This document shows, piece after piece, positions 33,460-42,902 of a stretch of DNA of 64,000 bases. The DNA is taken from NCBI RefSeq assembly GCF_020085105.1, contig NC_058047.1, positions 18,760,501-18,824,500 on the forward strand. Reading direction: 5' to 3'. The translations under genes were made by a program, and so were the position numbers. This stretch comes from Siniperca chuatsi (Eukaryota; Chordata; Actinopteri; Centrarchiformes; Sinipercidae). Under the pieces are notes generated by a model. It saw only the letters and a list, made by a program, of their open reading frames with translations, was not told the origin of the DNA and did no database searches. Positions within the stretch are counted from its first letter, which is position 1, and every line of letters begins with the position of its first letter.

Positions 33460-34901
33460 ACATAATTTAAGATACATAAAAACATGCATTACAGATTAAA
33501 TATGACTTCTGCAGAGTTAAAATATACTTAGCCACTGGTGAACTAAACAGACCAACCTTGCAGTGCTGAAAGGTTTCCCTCAGGACATTTAGGATACAAG
33601 TTGGTAACGAGCGGATAGCATCTAGGTCAGGGGCTTCCTCAAATGTGCCAACGTGACGCACGCAAGTGGATAGTGTATCAATTATTTGCATCATTGCCTG
33701 AAATAGACAGCATCATCACTTGTCAAAATATTGGTTAGGAGTGAAGTGAGAACAATGTTTTTCTGAAAATATAAAACATACATACCATAAACTTGTAAGG
33801 TACTATTTGTACCATTTTGAAATACACAGCCTTGCAGTGTAACAACTAAATCAGCAATAATAATAGTACCTGCAGAATTTTCCTTAGTAAGGCACACAGT
33901 TCAGTGTTTTGACTGGACAACCCTCCAACTTGGTCCAAGATTTCTTTCATCATGCTCTCAAACATTGTCACCGCCTGCAGAAATTTGTGAGATAAGGATA
34001 GACATTCACACAGACAAATCAATACACTTTTAAGGGAAGATGTAAACAAACCAGTAATTCACAAGACAACAATAGTTCTATCAACAAATCCTACGATCAC
34101 AAGACAACAAATCCTTCACAAGGCAAAGATTTAGTGTGACTAACTTTTCATTTAAGACTCCAGACTTTTTCCTCTGTTATTTGACAAATATTCACATAAC
34201 AGTATTCACATAATAGGCTCTCAAAACAATATGCATTCATCATGTTGTTTACCTTTGGTAAGATCTTGGAAAAGCACTCATCTTCCAGCTCTGACAAACC
34301 AATATGAGGGAGGAACATGTCTGTAATTATCTTCAGTATACCTGTAGGGATGTTATGTTTTTAAGATCATAATGAGATCACAAATAGTATTTAAGGCACA
34401 AAGTAAGCAGTTTAGAATTACAAACTGTGCAATGAAGAAACTTACGTATATGATCATCCCAACTCTCAGACTTATGATGCAAAGAGTGCAGACAGTCAAG
34501 AAAAACCACAGCATTGCAGCAAATTAATTGAGCAAAACACAAACGTGTGCCCAGCTTCACCAAGACTTAATGTTTAACTTCATCATCTTGAGAGGGTTTG
34601 AAGATTTTGGTGTTCAATATGATTCATAACAATAGGCATACTATTTTAAACTGTAGACCTAATCCCAAAGACTGTATTATGTTTTCCTTTCTTTTCCGAT
34701 ATTTTGTGGATTTCAAAACTTTACAAGACCTGGATATCACTGGACTTTGTATGAAGCTATGAACCATATCACAAGAATGAAACTGAGTTACGTAAGAAAG
34801 GATATAGTGAGTTTTGGCAGGACAGACTTGAGCTTCTGGCGGCAGGTTTCCTGACTCCACTGCACCACCTCGTCCAGGAGAGAAGTGTTGGTCTGGGACA
34901 T
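18360..34901 (-). CDS. firrm: FIRRM (C1orf112) orthologue, FIGNL1-interacting regulator
   Basis: Twenty-four coding exons join in frame: 34901-34806, 34485-34446, 34341-34253, 33974-33870, 33697-33557, 32667-32505, 32388-32304, 32149-32011, 31498-31412, 31268-31204, 31094-30946, 27502-27373, 26787-26601, 24873-24791, 24002-23951, 23394-23305, 22199-22014, 20869-20750, 20665-20570, 20489-20376, 19654-19550, 19447-19367, 19291-19148 and 18569-18360. The product is about 918 residues; the human protein is 853. Recognisable blocks are [17 protein letters not shown] near the N-terminus, [58 protein letters not shown] and [12 protein letters not shown] near the end. The protein is an all-helical scaffold with no enzyme motif. 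In mammals it partners the AAA ATPase FIGNL1 to dismantle RAD51 filaments and also acts in mitosis. Its intron 1 looks U12-type. Position beside scyl3 matches human 1q24. Introns hold a LINE, a Tc1 remnant and a MITE. Confidence 0.92.
19845..19960 (-). repeat. LINE 3' tail fragment in firrm intron
   Basis: AGAATAGAATAGACGTCTTT followed by ATTGTCCACTC, GGAAATTTGTCTTTGGCTT and CACAGACATACATTCA resembles the reverse complement of a LINE 3' end with an (AATAG)n-type tail (TCTATTCTATTCT on the minus strand). Only the tail is present. Class is uncertain. Confidence 0.4.
22395..22690 (+). mobile_element. Degenerate Tc1-like transposase C-terminal remnant
   Basis: Read on the plus strand, CTGAAGCCAACTGAACACCT followed by TTGGGAGTTTTGGACC corresponds to a degraded form of the Tc1 motif S-P-D-L-N-P-I-E-xxW (here [13 protein letters not shown]). 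Downstream lie [13 protein letters not shown] and [11 protein letters not shown]. Stops and frame changes show it is dead. No terminal inverted repeats could be paired by eye. It lies in firrm between the 22199-22014 and 23394-23305 exons. Confidence 0.55.
22985..23112 (+). repeat. LINE 3' end with GAATT tail in firrm intron
   Basis: GCTTTGGCAATGTTAACATC, TGTTTCCCATCCAAATAAAG and CCCAATTGAATTGAATTAAT form a familiar fish LINE 3' end: a pseudo polyadenylation signal followed by a short GAATT-type tail. The body upstream is too degraded to classify. Confidence 0.5.
24104..24662. mobile_element. MITE with imperfect terminal inverted repeats
   Basis: The left end reads CAGGGCTCCAG and then CATTGGTGGCACTAGTGCGC. 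The right end, reverse-complemented, reads CCGGGCTCCAG and then CATTGTTTGCACTGGTGCGC, each followed by CTA or CTG. The ends therefore pair as imperfect inverted repeats in two blocks about 550 bases apart. The CAGGG start is typical of hAT elements. There is no transposase frame and no clean 8-base target duplication. Located between firrm exons 24002-23951 and 24873-24791. Confidence 0.6.
25560..25785 (+). repeat. Teleost interspersed repeat fragment in firrm intron
   Basis: GTGAGGTCACGGTGACCATG, ACCAAATTCTAACTAGTTAA, TTGTGCTGAATTTGAAGAAA, TTCCTGAGATATCAC and GAATGGGACGGACGGATGGA match a common fish repeat that ends in a GGACGGACGG run and GGCATAAAA (here GGCATGAAAA). No coding capacity. It is followed by an (AAT)n tract near 25787-25818. 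Confidence 0.55.
28240..30652 (+). mobile_element. 5'-truncated, inactive L2/CR1-clade LINE (reverse transcriptase)
   Basis: This element lies inside the firrm intron between exons 30946 and 27502, antisense to the gene. From 28580 on it encodes reverse transcriptase segments: [100 protein letters not shown], then the C-terminal block [11 protein letters not shown] and [16 protein letters not shown]. It is dead: a stop at about 28577, a frame change near 28905, stops near 29408, and the catalytic YADD reads YADN. The 3' end GAATTGGCGCTATATAAATA plus GAATT repeats matches the short tails elsewhere in the window. Confidence 0.85.
33390..33450. repeat. (TA)n microsatellite in firrm intron
   Basis: About 30 perfect TA units followed by a short (AC)4 run lie in the firrm intron between exons 33697-33557 and 32667-32505. 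This is the longest TA tract in the window. Confidence 0.95.
34486..34805 (-). other. Probable U12-type AT-AC intron of firrm (intron 1)
   Basis: On the minus strand the intron starts ATATCCTTTC immediately after CCAAAACTCACT, matching the U12 5' splice consensus ATATCCTT. Near its 3' end is TTTTTCTTGACT, matching the U12 branch site (CTTRAY), and about ten bases further the intron ends in CAC. Joining AC to exon TCTTTGCATCATAAG keeps frame and gives [14 protein letters not shown], close to my recollection of the human protein. A GT donor at 34791 and an AG acceptor at 34471 are available but break the frame. Confidence 0.7.
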
Positions 34902-35420
34902 GATGACAGCACAGCAGTCACCGAGGGAGGTCAAAACTACTGTCCCAATGATAGAAAGTTTTAGAATAATGTCACCGAGTGAGTCACTCAAGTGACTCAA
35001 TTTAGTACAATAGCTTTATCAGTATTTACGTCCATAAAGCGGATGATATCGAATTCGCTGATTGATTAGACAAGAGAGAACTGAAACTAACGTTAGCTTA
35101 TGTGTTTGCTACGATATGTTTTGCTAAAGGTACTATTTAACGTTAGCATTGTAGTAAATGTTAATTTGGATAATACGTATAGCTTCTTACCATAAATGCT
35201 ACACTGTGTCTTCTGTTCACATACATACAATCACACAAACGTCCCTACGAGATTGTTTCTCTTAACGTCACCATTATTTTTTCGTTATCCACTAAAATGG
35301 AGAACACAATAAAGGAAAAAGAGCAGATAGTGTGGACAAACATACCGCGCACCGTTGACTGAGTCGGATGTGACGTTGTGAGTAAAGCTGCTCATCTACC
35401 TTTACTCTGATTGGTTGAAA
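34902..35420 (-). promoter_or_regulatory. firrm: firrm 5' untranslated exon and promoter
   Basis: A 5' untranslated exon probably ends at a donor at 35191/35190 (CATTTATG|GTAAGAAG on the minus strand) and joins an acceptor after 34939. Upstream, GTGACGT at 35371-35377 is a CRE-like half site and TGATTGGTTG at about 35408 contains an inverted CCAAT box; a further CCAAT (CAACCAATAAG) lies near 35440. No TATA box is visible, which fits a broadly expressed DNA-repair gene. Confidence 0.45.
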
Positions 35421-38400
35421 CATTAAACTCCAAAACATTCAACCAATAAGAGAACTGCAAATGACTGCAAAGCGCTGAAAATAACAACTGTCACTGTGAA
35501 AATGCGGGGATCAAATGAAAGGTGAACTACAAATACATGAAGTGAAGCCTCAAATGCGTACTAATACTATACATGTGCATAATATGAAGTCCTTCATATT
35601 TTTCAGACATTTTTCATTTACTTTTGAAAAAGGACATTTTTACTGTCCCAACACACGTGTCCCATTTAATGAATTTTAAATGCTGTAACTAATTAAAAGT
35701 GTAAATTGGTTAACCCTTTCAAAATGGAGGGCACTGCTCGATGAAATATGATGATGGAAATATAATTCCAGGGCACAGTCACAATATGAAAATTTCCTGT
35801 CAGAACATTTCTCAAACACCAGCATGATGCATTCATCAACAATGAGAAATTTCTTGTAGAGTTGATTTATCCTTTGGCCGAGCTTTATAATAAACATGAG
35901 GGGTTAAGCCTTCACAAATCATAAAGCTATAGCACCCAAAAGTATAATGGTCAACATGTTATCTCCATCTGTCACATGTTATCTATAGAGCCATAGAATA
36001 ACTTAATAGGACATATCACACCTATGTTATGTACACTATGTTATGCACACTTGTGATATATTCTATATCTTATGCTGGGCTTCGAAAATGCCACACATTC
36101 CAAGAAAAAAGAGATGGGCCTAAAATTAAAAATATTTTTTAATGTTTGTGCGTTTTGAATTTAACAAGAGTTTAAAAATAAAGTTGCATCAATTAATGAA
36201 CATATAAAGAGACATAAACAATAAGGCTTTCATGAAGATTAAATAGGTAAAAGCAATAAGAATATGCCTGACATTATGGTCATATACTGTAATCCAAATA
36301 ATGATATCAGATGACTTTATAATGACATCAAACTCACATGGCCCTCTAATGCAGCTCGATGGTCTTAAGGATGCGTAAAGTCCTGGATCTTTAAGGGTTT
36401 TGGTTCTGTCCATTTCGAAAGCAGTTTCTGTCCTCTCAAACTGAGCAAAACACACATTTGTTTGAGAAATTACACTCCAGACTGCTTATCCATTGTGACC
36501 TGGTGACAAACTGTGTGTCAGAGTGATTCAGAGTGATAAAATGAAAGACACAATTTCCTAGTTATATGGTTTGTGACTTGATGTTACTGGCCATATACAG
36601 TACACCTTTTTTTTTTTTTTAGATATTTCTAATCAATAACTTAAGCAAGCACCTACCAGGACCATGCAGGTAGGTGGGAAATGATTGATATGTTTAGAAC
36701 TTTTTTATTGTATTTAAATGAGTTGGGGGGGGGGGGTCTGGATTTTCTGTTTGAATTCATAAAATCAGTGTCTGGTAAGCTATTGTTTCACTGATAAGAT
36801 CTTGAGCATTGAAGTAAACCATCACGCTGTTGCTGCACCTTTGTTTCCCGACAGCCTGAGGTGTTAGAAGCTGCCGCTGCAGGAAGGGACTAACTTCTTG
36901 TTTAGGAAACAGGACTCCACAATGATGCTTATCTCTCTTGACATACCGTTTATTGCAGTACTTCTGGCATGTTTCTGGTTTTTAATGCTCCCCAAAGAAA
37001 ATTATTTTCACTTGCCCAAGGAGGTCAAAGTGCAGAACCTCTACAGCTTGTGTTTCAGCATCTTGATCAAGTGCCCTTTAACACAGATGCTTGATGTCAT
37101 GATGGACTGTGTCGGTCTTCTCTAATTATACAGTTATTTTCATCATTATAAGCAGCTACGAATCTTTGAATGTCTGACCCGCTCTATGTTAGAGAGTATA
37201 TACTTTTGGTGTAAGACAAATGTAAAGGAAATTAGAGGTTAAAGTTAATCTAATCCATCACCCCAAACACTCCTAAATAAATCAGACAAATCTTCATTTT
37301 AAAATGTATACATTATGTAAGTCCTTCAAAAGCATAATATACTCTATAAACAGGGTAATTTGAAACAAATGAAAGAAAATGTTATTCTGTGGGTTATGCT
37401 CTGTGGAAGTGTAAAGATTATGACAAAGGCCTAAACTAGATTATAGAATTTTCCCTTTAACCTTTACATGATGACACATACTGATTACGGTCATATAGCC
37501 AAGTCGTTTCAAGAGAAATCTCATTAAACCCTTACTGTAACATGCATTTTCCAAGAAGAGATTTGAGTTTAACACAGTTTAAGACTTCTTCCTCCCATGC
37601 TGACCTCCCTGTTTGTAGATAATGGAAAGGTTATCAGTTTGCAGGAAACTGGCTCCGGATTTGGGATGGAAACCAGAAGGAAGATGTCTTTTTGTTTCTC
37701 TTTTTTTGAGGTCACGGGGTAACTGGCAGAATGCAGTCAGTATCAATGTCTATGTTAAGTCTGATGTGGGTCAAGGTGAATGGAGTTCTCCTTGGTGTGT
37801 CGAGGGCAGCTAATTCTGTTCACTTCCTCTCAATGTTTTCTCTATTATTTACCAGGCACATGGTGAGTCACAAGAAATACAGAAAGCAATGGCAAAAATG
37901 TGCTCAACTGCTGCAATACGACATGTTCCTTTAAAGACCCAGCCATCCTCATGTGGGAAAAACCCAGAGGAAAAGGATGTAGACTCTTGTAATATAGATA
38001 GTGTAATCTCATGGGAATTAAGGTAAAATTTTGTGATTAAAATCTATAACATAGATTTACAACACCAAATGAAAGACAAAACTGGACATTTTATCAAGAC
38101 AGCAAATCAGTCTCCCCTTTGAAGTGATCTGAACAGCCCAAGTATCATCACAACACAGAGTAGAACTTTGGCATTCTGATTTCCACTTTAGGATAGATCA
38201 CAAATAGTGCTGAAAGTGCCACAAAGTGCCATTAGGAATATCCTGTGTAAATGGGTTTTTTTTTTTTGGTGGGATTTGACTAATGCCATTCCCATCAGCC
38301 TTAGCTGTACTTTGTGTTTAGTGCTAATTAATAATTGTTAGCATGCTAACACGCTGAACTGAGATGGTGAACACGGTAATCATTCTGCCTGCTTAACATC

Positions 38401-39600
38401 AGCATTTTAGCTTTGTCGCTGTGAGCCTATACATCCATGCTGTTAGCATGCTGACATTAGCATTTAGCTCAAAGCACCACTGTGCCTACATACAGCCTCA
38501 CAGAGCTGCTAGCATGTCTGTAGACTCTTAAGCTGTGTTCCAAATCCATACCACATACTAATCATCATGGTATACTGTTTAAGCAGTTAGTATAAAAAAT
38601 ATCAACATACTTTACCATTTGATACGAAGAGGAAATGATACAATATGTGTAATGTTGGTTGTCAATCAAACTGCAGCTTTTGGAATGTCACAGCCAACTT
38701 CACAGACAGACATCAAAATGTTTTTCCTGAGATTTAATACTTATGTTTTTGGAGCTGTTTCACCACCACTCACTATTTATTTTAATTATTCCCAGCTATG
38801 AGTAGTGCCTCCATTTCCTTCGTGCATTGCATTTCTACTGTGAACACACAACATGCTAAAAACCTGTTTAGACTCAGTATGTTGTATGAATTTTGGACAG
38901 GGTGGAAACATCCTTTTAGCAGCTGTCATCAAGGCTGTTTCATGGCTGTTTTTTATATCAAAGTTGAGGAAAGCCTTGAATGCTAAATGTAGATGAGGAA
39001 GAAAAGAGAACAAATGTGTGTGTAGTTGATAGAGTGAGCTAACCTTGTTTTTGTTATGCTTGTCTCAGATTTTTAGATTGTTTTCTTCCTTTATTAATTG
39101 TTTGCAAAGCACTGTCAAATTTGATTTGAAATGTATTATTATTTAGCATTACACAAAAATGAAAGCATATAACAATGACATCAAGTGAAAGCTTTTTTTA
39201 AACAAGAAACTTTCCCTCAGAGTATCAGGAAATGTTAGTGATTCCAACTGGCTCACCCCTTCCTGTATGGACTTTACGCTTGGCACCCGGCCTTTTCTGG
39301 ACGATTCCAAACACCAAGTCAATCAGACACCAAGCAAAAGTAAAACTTAATCATTCTATTTTTACATGGAATGATGTTTTCATATCACATCGTTCACATT
39401 TCAGGTGACCAAAAATGATAAAACCTGTATTGAAAAAACACTTGCAGAGCTTTGTATGAATATTTTTTAGGAGTTTTTGTGCTTTCACAGAATAGGAAGC
39501 AAATGGTTAAATGCAGAATGGTGTATTTGAATCAAATGTTGGTTGTACAGAAGGCTCAACGCATTATTATGTGGTTGTCATAATGGAACTGATAAATAAA
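35421..39600. other. Gene-poor intergenic region between firrm and phpt1
   Basis: No convincing exon was found in about 4.2 kb. It contains a poly-G tract at 36724-36737 and a minus-strand copy of the GCTAACATGC repeat at 38275-38530. Open frames such as 36898-37125 and 37622-37813 have no recognisable domain and no supporting splice context. Confidence 0.4.
38275..38530 (-). repeat. Teleost interspersed repeat (GCTAACATGC family), copy 2
   Basis: On the minus strand this repeats the words GCTAGCAGCTCTGTGAGGCT, CAGCATGCTAACAG and TGTTAGCATGCTAACAATTA seen in the copies at 3750-4145 and 56095-56500. It contains TTGTTAGCATGCTAACACGC, with an internal palindrome GTTAGCATGCTAAC. It covers only the left part of the element. 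Confidence 0.55.
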
Positions 39601-39635
39601 GGCAGACATTTAAAATTAGATGCAGGTTTACACTC

Positions 39636-40521
39636 TTATTTTTTGTCGTCAGACCAGGTGATCTCATAGCTGCTGAAGGCACTCTTCAACTTCTCTACAG
39701 ACACAGAATGGTCTGCTTTACCAAACGCCTGAAAAGGAATGAGAAAGCATTTACATTATCACATTAAAATATTAGAGTATTTGGTATTTGATCCAGCTTT
39801 TAATGCGTTTCCAATAACATGAACTTACAGTTGATTCTCCAAACACCCTTAGTTTTTTCTCTTGGCTGTTGTGCTCTATCTTCCCTCCTCCAAGGCAGTT
39901 ACACTCCATCCCCAAGGCCTCCATAGCTGGACTGACCTTCTCAAATATATGATCTGTAAATGATCCAAATCATTCCATCAATCAAGATATACAATCTGGT
40001 TTAGTTACAGGACAGTCAAATAAGCAACAGTTTTAAGCAATTAGCTAATTTAGCAATTTATTGTCATTAGTTTCACATTTAATCATCTGAAGCTGTTGCC
40101 GCCAATATTTGCAATAAACATACGGTTGGCAAACACTGCATGAGCCTTGTCTGTGCAGTATTTATACACGTTTACAGGGTGCATCAAAAGAACCTCGCAA
40201 ATGGGTCAAATCAGCCCATGCTGCTGCAACAATACACGTCATCTGTGTCTTGGTTTGCACGCTATCTCGAGGTGAACTGACGCAAACTACAACTGTCATC
40301 AACTTACTGTGATACTCTGCACTTTTTGTGCCTCGGACTATGTCTTTATGCACATCGCCATCTTTCACTTTCACTCTGACCAGTATGTACTTAAAGGTTC
40401 CCTCTGGATCAATCTCCACATCGGGGATTTTAGCCAGAGTGGCTGCCATTGCGACTGTAGCTTTACTCAAGGCACCGGAGACTCTTAAACTGTTCAGAGG
40501 TCTACCGACGACAGACAACAT
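39636..40521 (-). CDS. phpt1: 14 kDa phosphohistidine phosphatase
   Basis: Three exons join in frame: 40521-40308, 39953-39829 and 39728-39636, giving 143 residues from the first ATG. PHPT1 removes phosphate from phosphohistidine in proteins such as ATP-citrate lyase and the KCa3.1 channel. Family landmarks are IPDVEIDPEGTFKYILVRV, the catalytic-histidine segment SAEYHNHIFEKV, the signature CNCLGGGKIEHNSQEKKLRV and the end SSYEITWSDDKK. Human PHPT1 is 125 residues. The first ATG adds MLSVVGRPLNSLRVSGALSKA before a second ATG (Met25) that would give a 119-residue protein of usual size. The extra segment is basic and amphipathic, with no acidic residue, so a mitochondrial presequence is possible. 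In human the gene is on 9q, so its place in the selectin neighbourhood differs from mammals. Confidence 0.9.
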
Positions 40522-42650
40522 GGTGTGTTCTCACAGATGTCTTTATTTGGATTCAGACGTCTATTTCCTGTCTTAAAGAGACAGATCATTGGCAGCCTGT
40601 TGCCATTACTGTACAGAATAAAGCTGCATTGGCAAGTTCGCACGCTGGCGGCCCTATGTGGCAGCAAGAGGAAACTGTTTGACTTTTGCAGCGCTCAAAA
40701 CCCAGAAATCATGTAGTCAATATACTGTAGATTGGTATCAGTGCACTGCAGATTATATTCACCAATCCAGTTTATAGCAAAGGGAAGAGATGTCTAATGC
40801 TGGCAAGCCTATTCTTCACCAGGAGAATTTCTCTTTATCTTTCTACTTGATATGTAATTTCCTGCAGCCAAAGAAGATTTTCCTCTGGTGTCCATCAGTA
40901 AGGTTAGAGGTCAGAGTCGAAGCTGGTGGGGAAGTCGTTTTTGGTTTAACACCACTGCTGGATGGTCTATTTAACCAGTAAAAACTCAGAACTGCGTGAG
41001 ACAGTCACAAACCTCTCCTCGGGAAGGGATTTCCTGCTCGATCACGCCAAACGAGACAGTGAAGATAAATACATTTTTCGATTTTCTGTGATTTATGGTG
41101 ACTAAACGTGTTACTTTTTGTCCTGAAATATTGTCTGTAGTTAGTAATTGTAGAAACAAAGTGCAATCAAAATGCAGTAGTAGGTGAAGTCTATAGCAGC
41201 AATTGTAATGTCGTAGTTTGGGCAATATCACCTGCATAAAGTGAAAAAAAGCTTTGCCCTTGCACCTTTTTTAATGCATGATGAACTGCAAGAATAGATC
41301 TGTGGAGTGGCTCTAAGCGAGACCCCTAACCAGCTCACTGGTGTGAGCACAAATCTATACAAGCATCTGACTAGGATGTTCTTACCAAAGCTGAAACTGA
41401 GTTTTTCCCTTGGGTCTTGTTGTGGATGTATTAATTAGAAAGTTTATAGTACCCTTTTAGAGGTAGGGATGGAGGTTAAGGTGTCAAGCAACAGCAGCCA
41501 CTATCCAGTGCCTCGGGCCAAAAAGGAAGGATATGAACTGTCACTTCTAGAAACACAGGCAGCCAGCAGGCGCCTCTGCTCCTGCACCACACATCCCATC
41601 CCTGGACACACAAAAAATGCCAGTAAAGTGTTTGTTAGTTGCCATTGCATTGTTTTTTGGCCTCCTCCTTCTTTTGACAGGACATGTCAATTCATTTTTT
41701 TGAACTGTGAAAAGCATGTTCCAATCTACTACTATTAATATGCATCAACAGGAATTAATCATCATGCACACTCATGAAGTTTAAACTTAGACTGGTCCAA
41801 ATGGCTTTGCAGACACAAAATTGCTCATTCTCATTAGTGCTGCCAAAGATAATGCTGCTTTCTTTAATTTAGTGAAAAATATTTAAATGGCTCAAATCTA
41901 AATAAGAGGAGACAGTGGGAATATCTTTGGCACTCTAAATCTCAGACACTTTGCCTCATCAGCTCACAGGATTTCACATCTTCCAAGACAATTTTCAATT
42001 TTCCTTCTCAGTCGCCTTTCACGTCATACATGCATCAGTATGTGTGCTGCATGCTATCGTGCCTTCTTAAGGAAACTTATCACTTTCTAATTTTATTTAT
42101 TTTGTCTTTGCTATGTGTGTGCTAGTTTGCCAAGTTTTAGGGCACATTAGTACACTATCACATTTAGATAAGTGTTTACATCCTTTACTTAAGTAGATGT
42201 ACTAATACAACTATGTAAAATACTCCATTACAAGTAAAAGTCCTGCATTGAAAATTGTACTTAAGTCAAAATGCATAAGTAGCAGCAAAATGTACTTCAG
42301 TATCAAAAGTGAAAGTAGAACGGCCCCTTCCAATGTGTGACATTATAGTATAATTTATAATATTTAATCATTATTAGTGATGTAAAAAGCATTTTAATGT
42401 TGTAGATGGTTGAACTTGAGCTACTTTTAACTACTTTATATATTACTGAGTAGTCAAATCTTAAAAGTAACTAGTAACTATAGCAGTCAAATGACTGTAG
42501 TATAAAAAGTAAGAAGTGCAATATTTCCCCCTGTAGTAAGTAAAGTACAACCTCCTTTAAAACTACTTAAATGTAGTACTTGAGTAAATATACTTACTTT
42601 TGAGTGATAATAATATTGACACTAATGATAAAAAGAATAATATTAACAAA
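40522..42650. other. Intergenic region between phpt1 and the selectin cluster
   Basis: No recognisable gene lies here. The interval contains the phpt1 5' flank (TATA-less) and an hAT-like repeat at 42165-42610. A 270-base open frame at 41469-41738 has no domain I can recognise and no conserved-looking splice context. Confidence 0.4.
42165..42610 (-). mobile_element. Non-autonomous hAT-like DNA element, copy 2
   Basis: The left arm reads TCCTTTACTTAAGTAGATGT, AATACTCCATTACAAGTAAA, AGTCCTGCATTGAAAATTGT and ACTTAAGT; the right arm reads AGTAAGAAGTGCAATATTTC and GTAGTACTTGAGTAAATATA. It is the same family and orientation as the element at 9586-10256, and ends about 70 bases before the NF-kB-like elements of the E-selectin-like promoter. 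Confidence 0.6.
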
Positions 42651-42682
42651 CAAGTCCTCCTAAAACAAAGGGTTTGAGAAAA

Positions 42683-42830
42683 GGGAAAGTTTCCATGTAC
42701 CCCGGTGGGATGGAGCAGTAGAGGTGGGGGTTGGGAATTTCCAGTTTGTGATGAGAGCTTCCAGGAAAACTGGACCCGGCAGATAAAGTGTATAAAAGCA
42801 GGCACCTCAGGACTTAAAACTCAGAACCAT
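42683..42830 (+). promoter_or_regulatory. sele: E-selectin-like gene promoter with NF-kB sites and TATA box
   Basis: A perfect kB decamer GGGAATTTCC lies at 42733-42742. A second kB-like motif GGGAAAGTTTCC lies at 42683-42694. A TATA box TATAAAAG lies at 42791-42798, 49 bases after the decamer. Transcription probably starts near 42820, about 80 bases before the first ATG. The human SELE promoter is known to be cytokine-induced through clustered NF-kB sites upstream of a TATA box, and this layout agrees. Confidence 0.7.
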
Positions 42831-42902
42831 CTCGTCCTTAGGTGCGTTGAGACTAAAGAATTACTAGGAGTCTTCTGTAGGTTATCTCAAATACCACTAA
42901 AA

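Noticed and set aside
34788-34805. Conventional GT donor (TTAC|GTAACT) for firrm exon 1
   Set aside because: It ends exon 1 in the wrong phase for the SESWDDHI exon, while the ATATCCTT donor fits both frame and U12 consensus.
41469-41738. 89-residue plus-strand open frame before the selectin cluster
   Set aside because: No recognisable domain, no splice context and low-complexity composition; probably chance.
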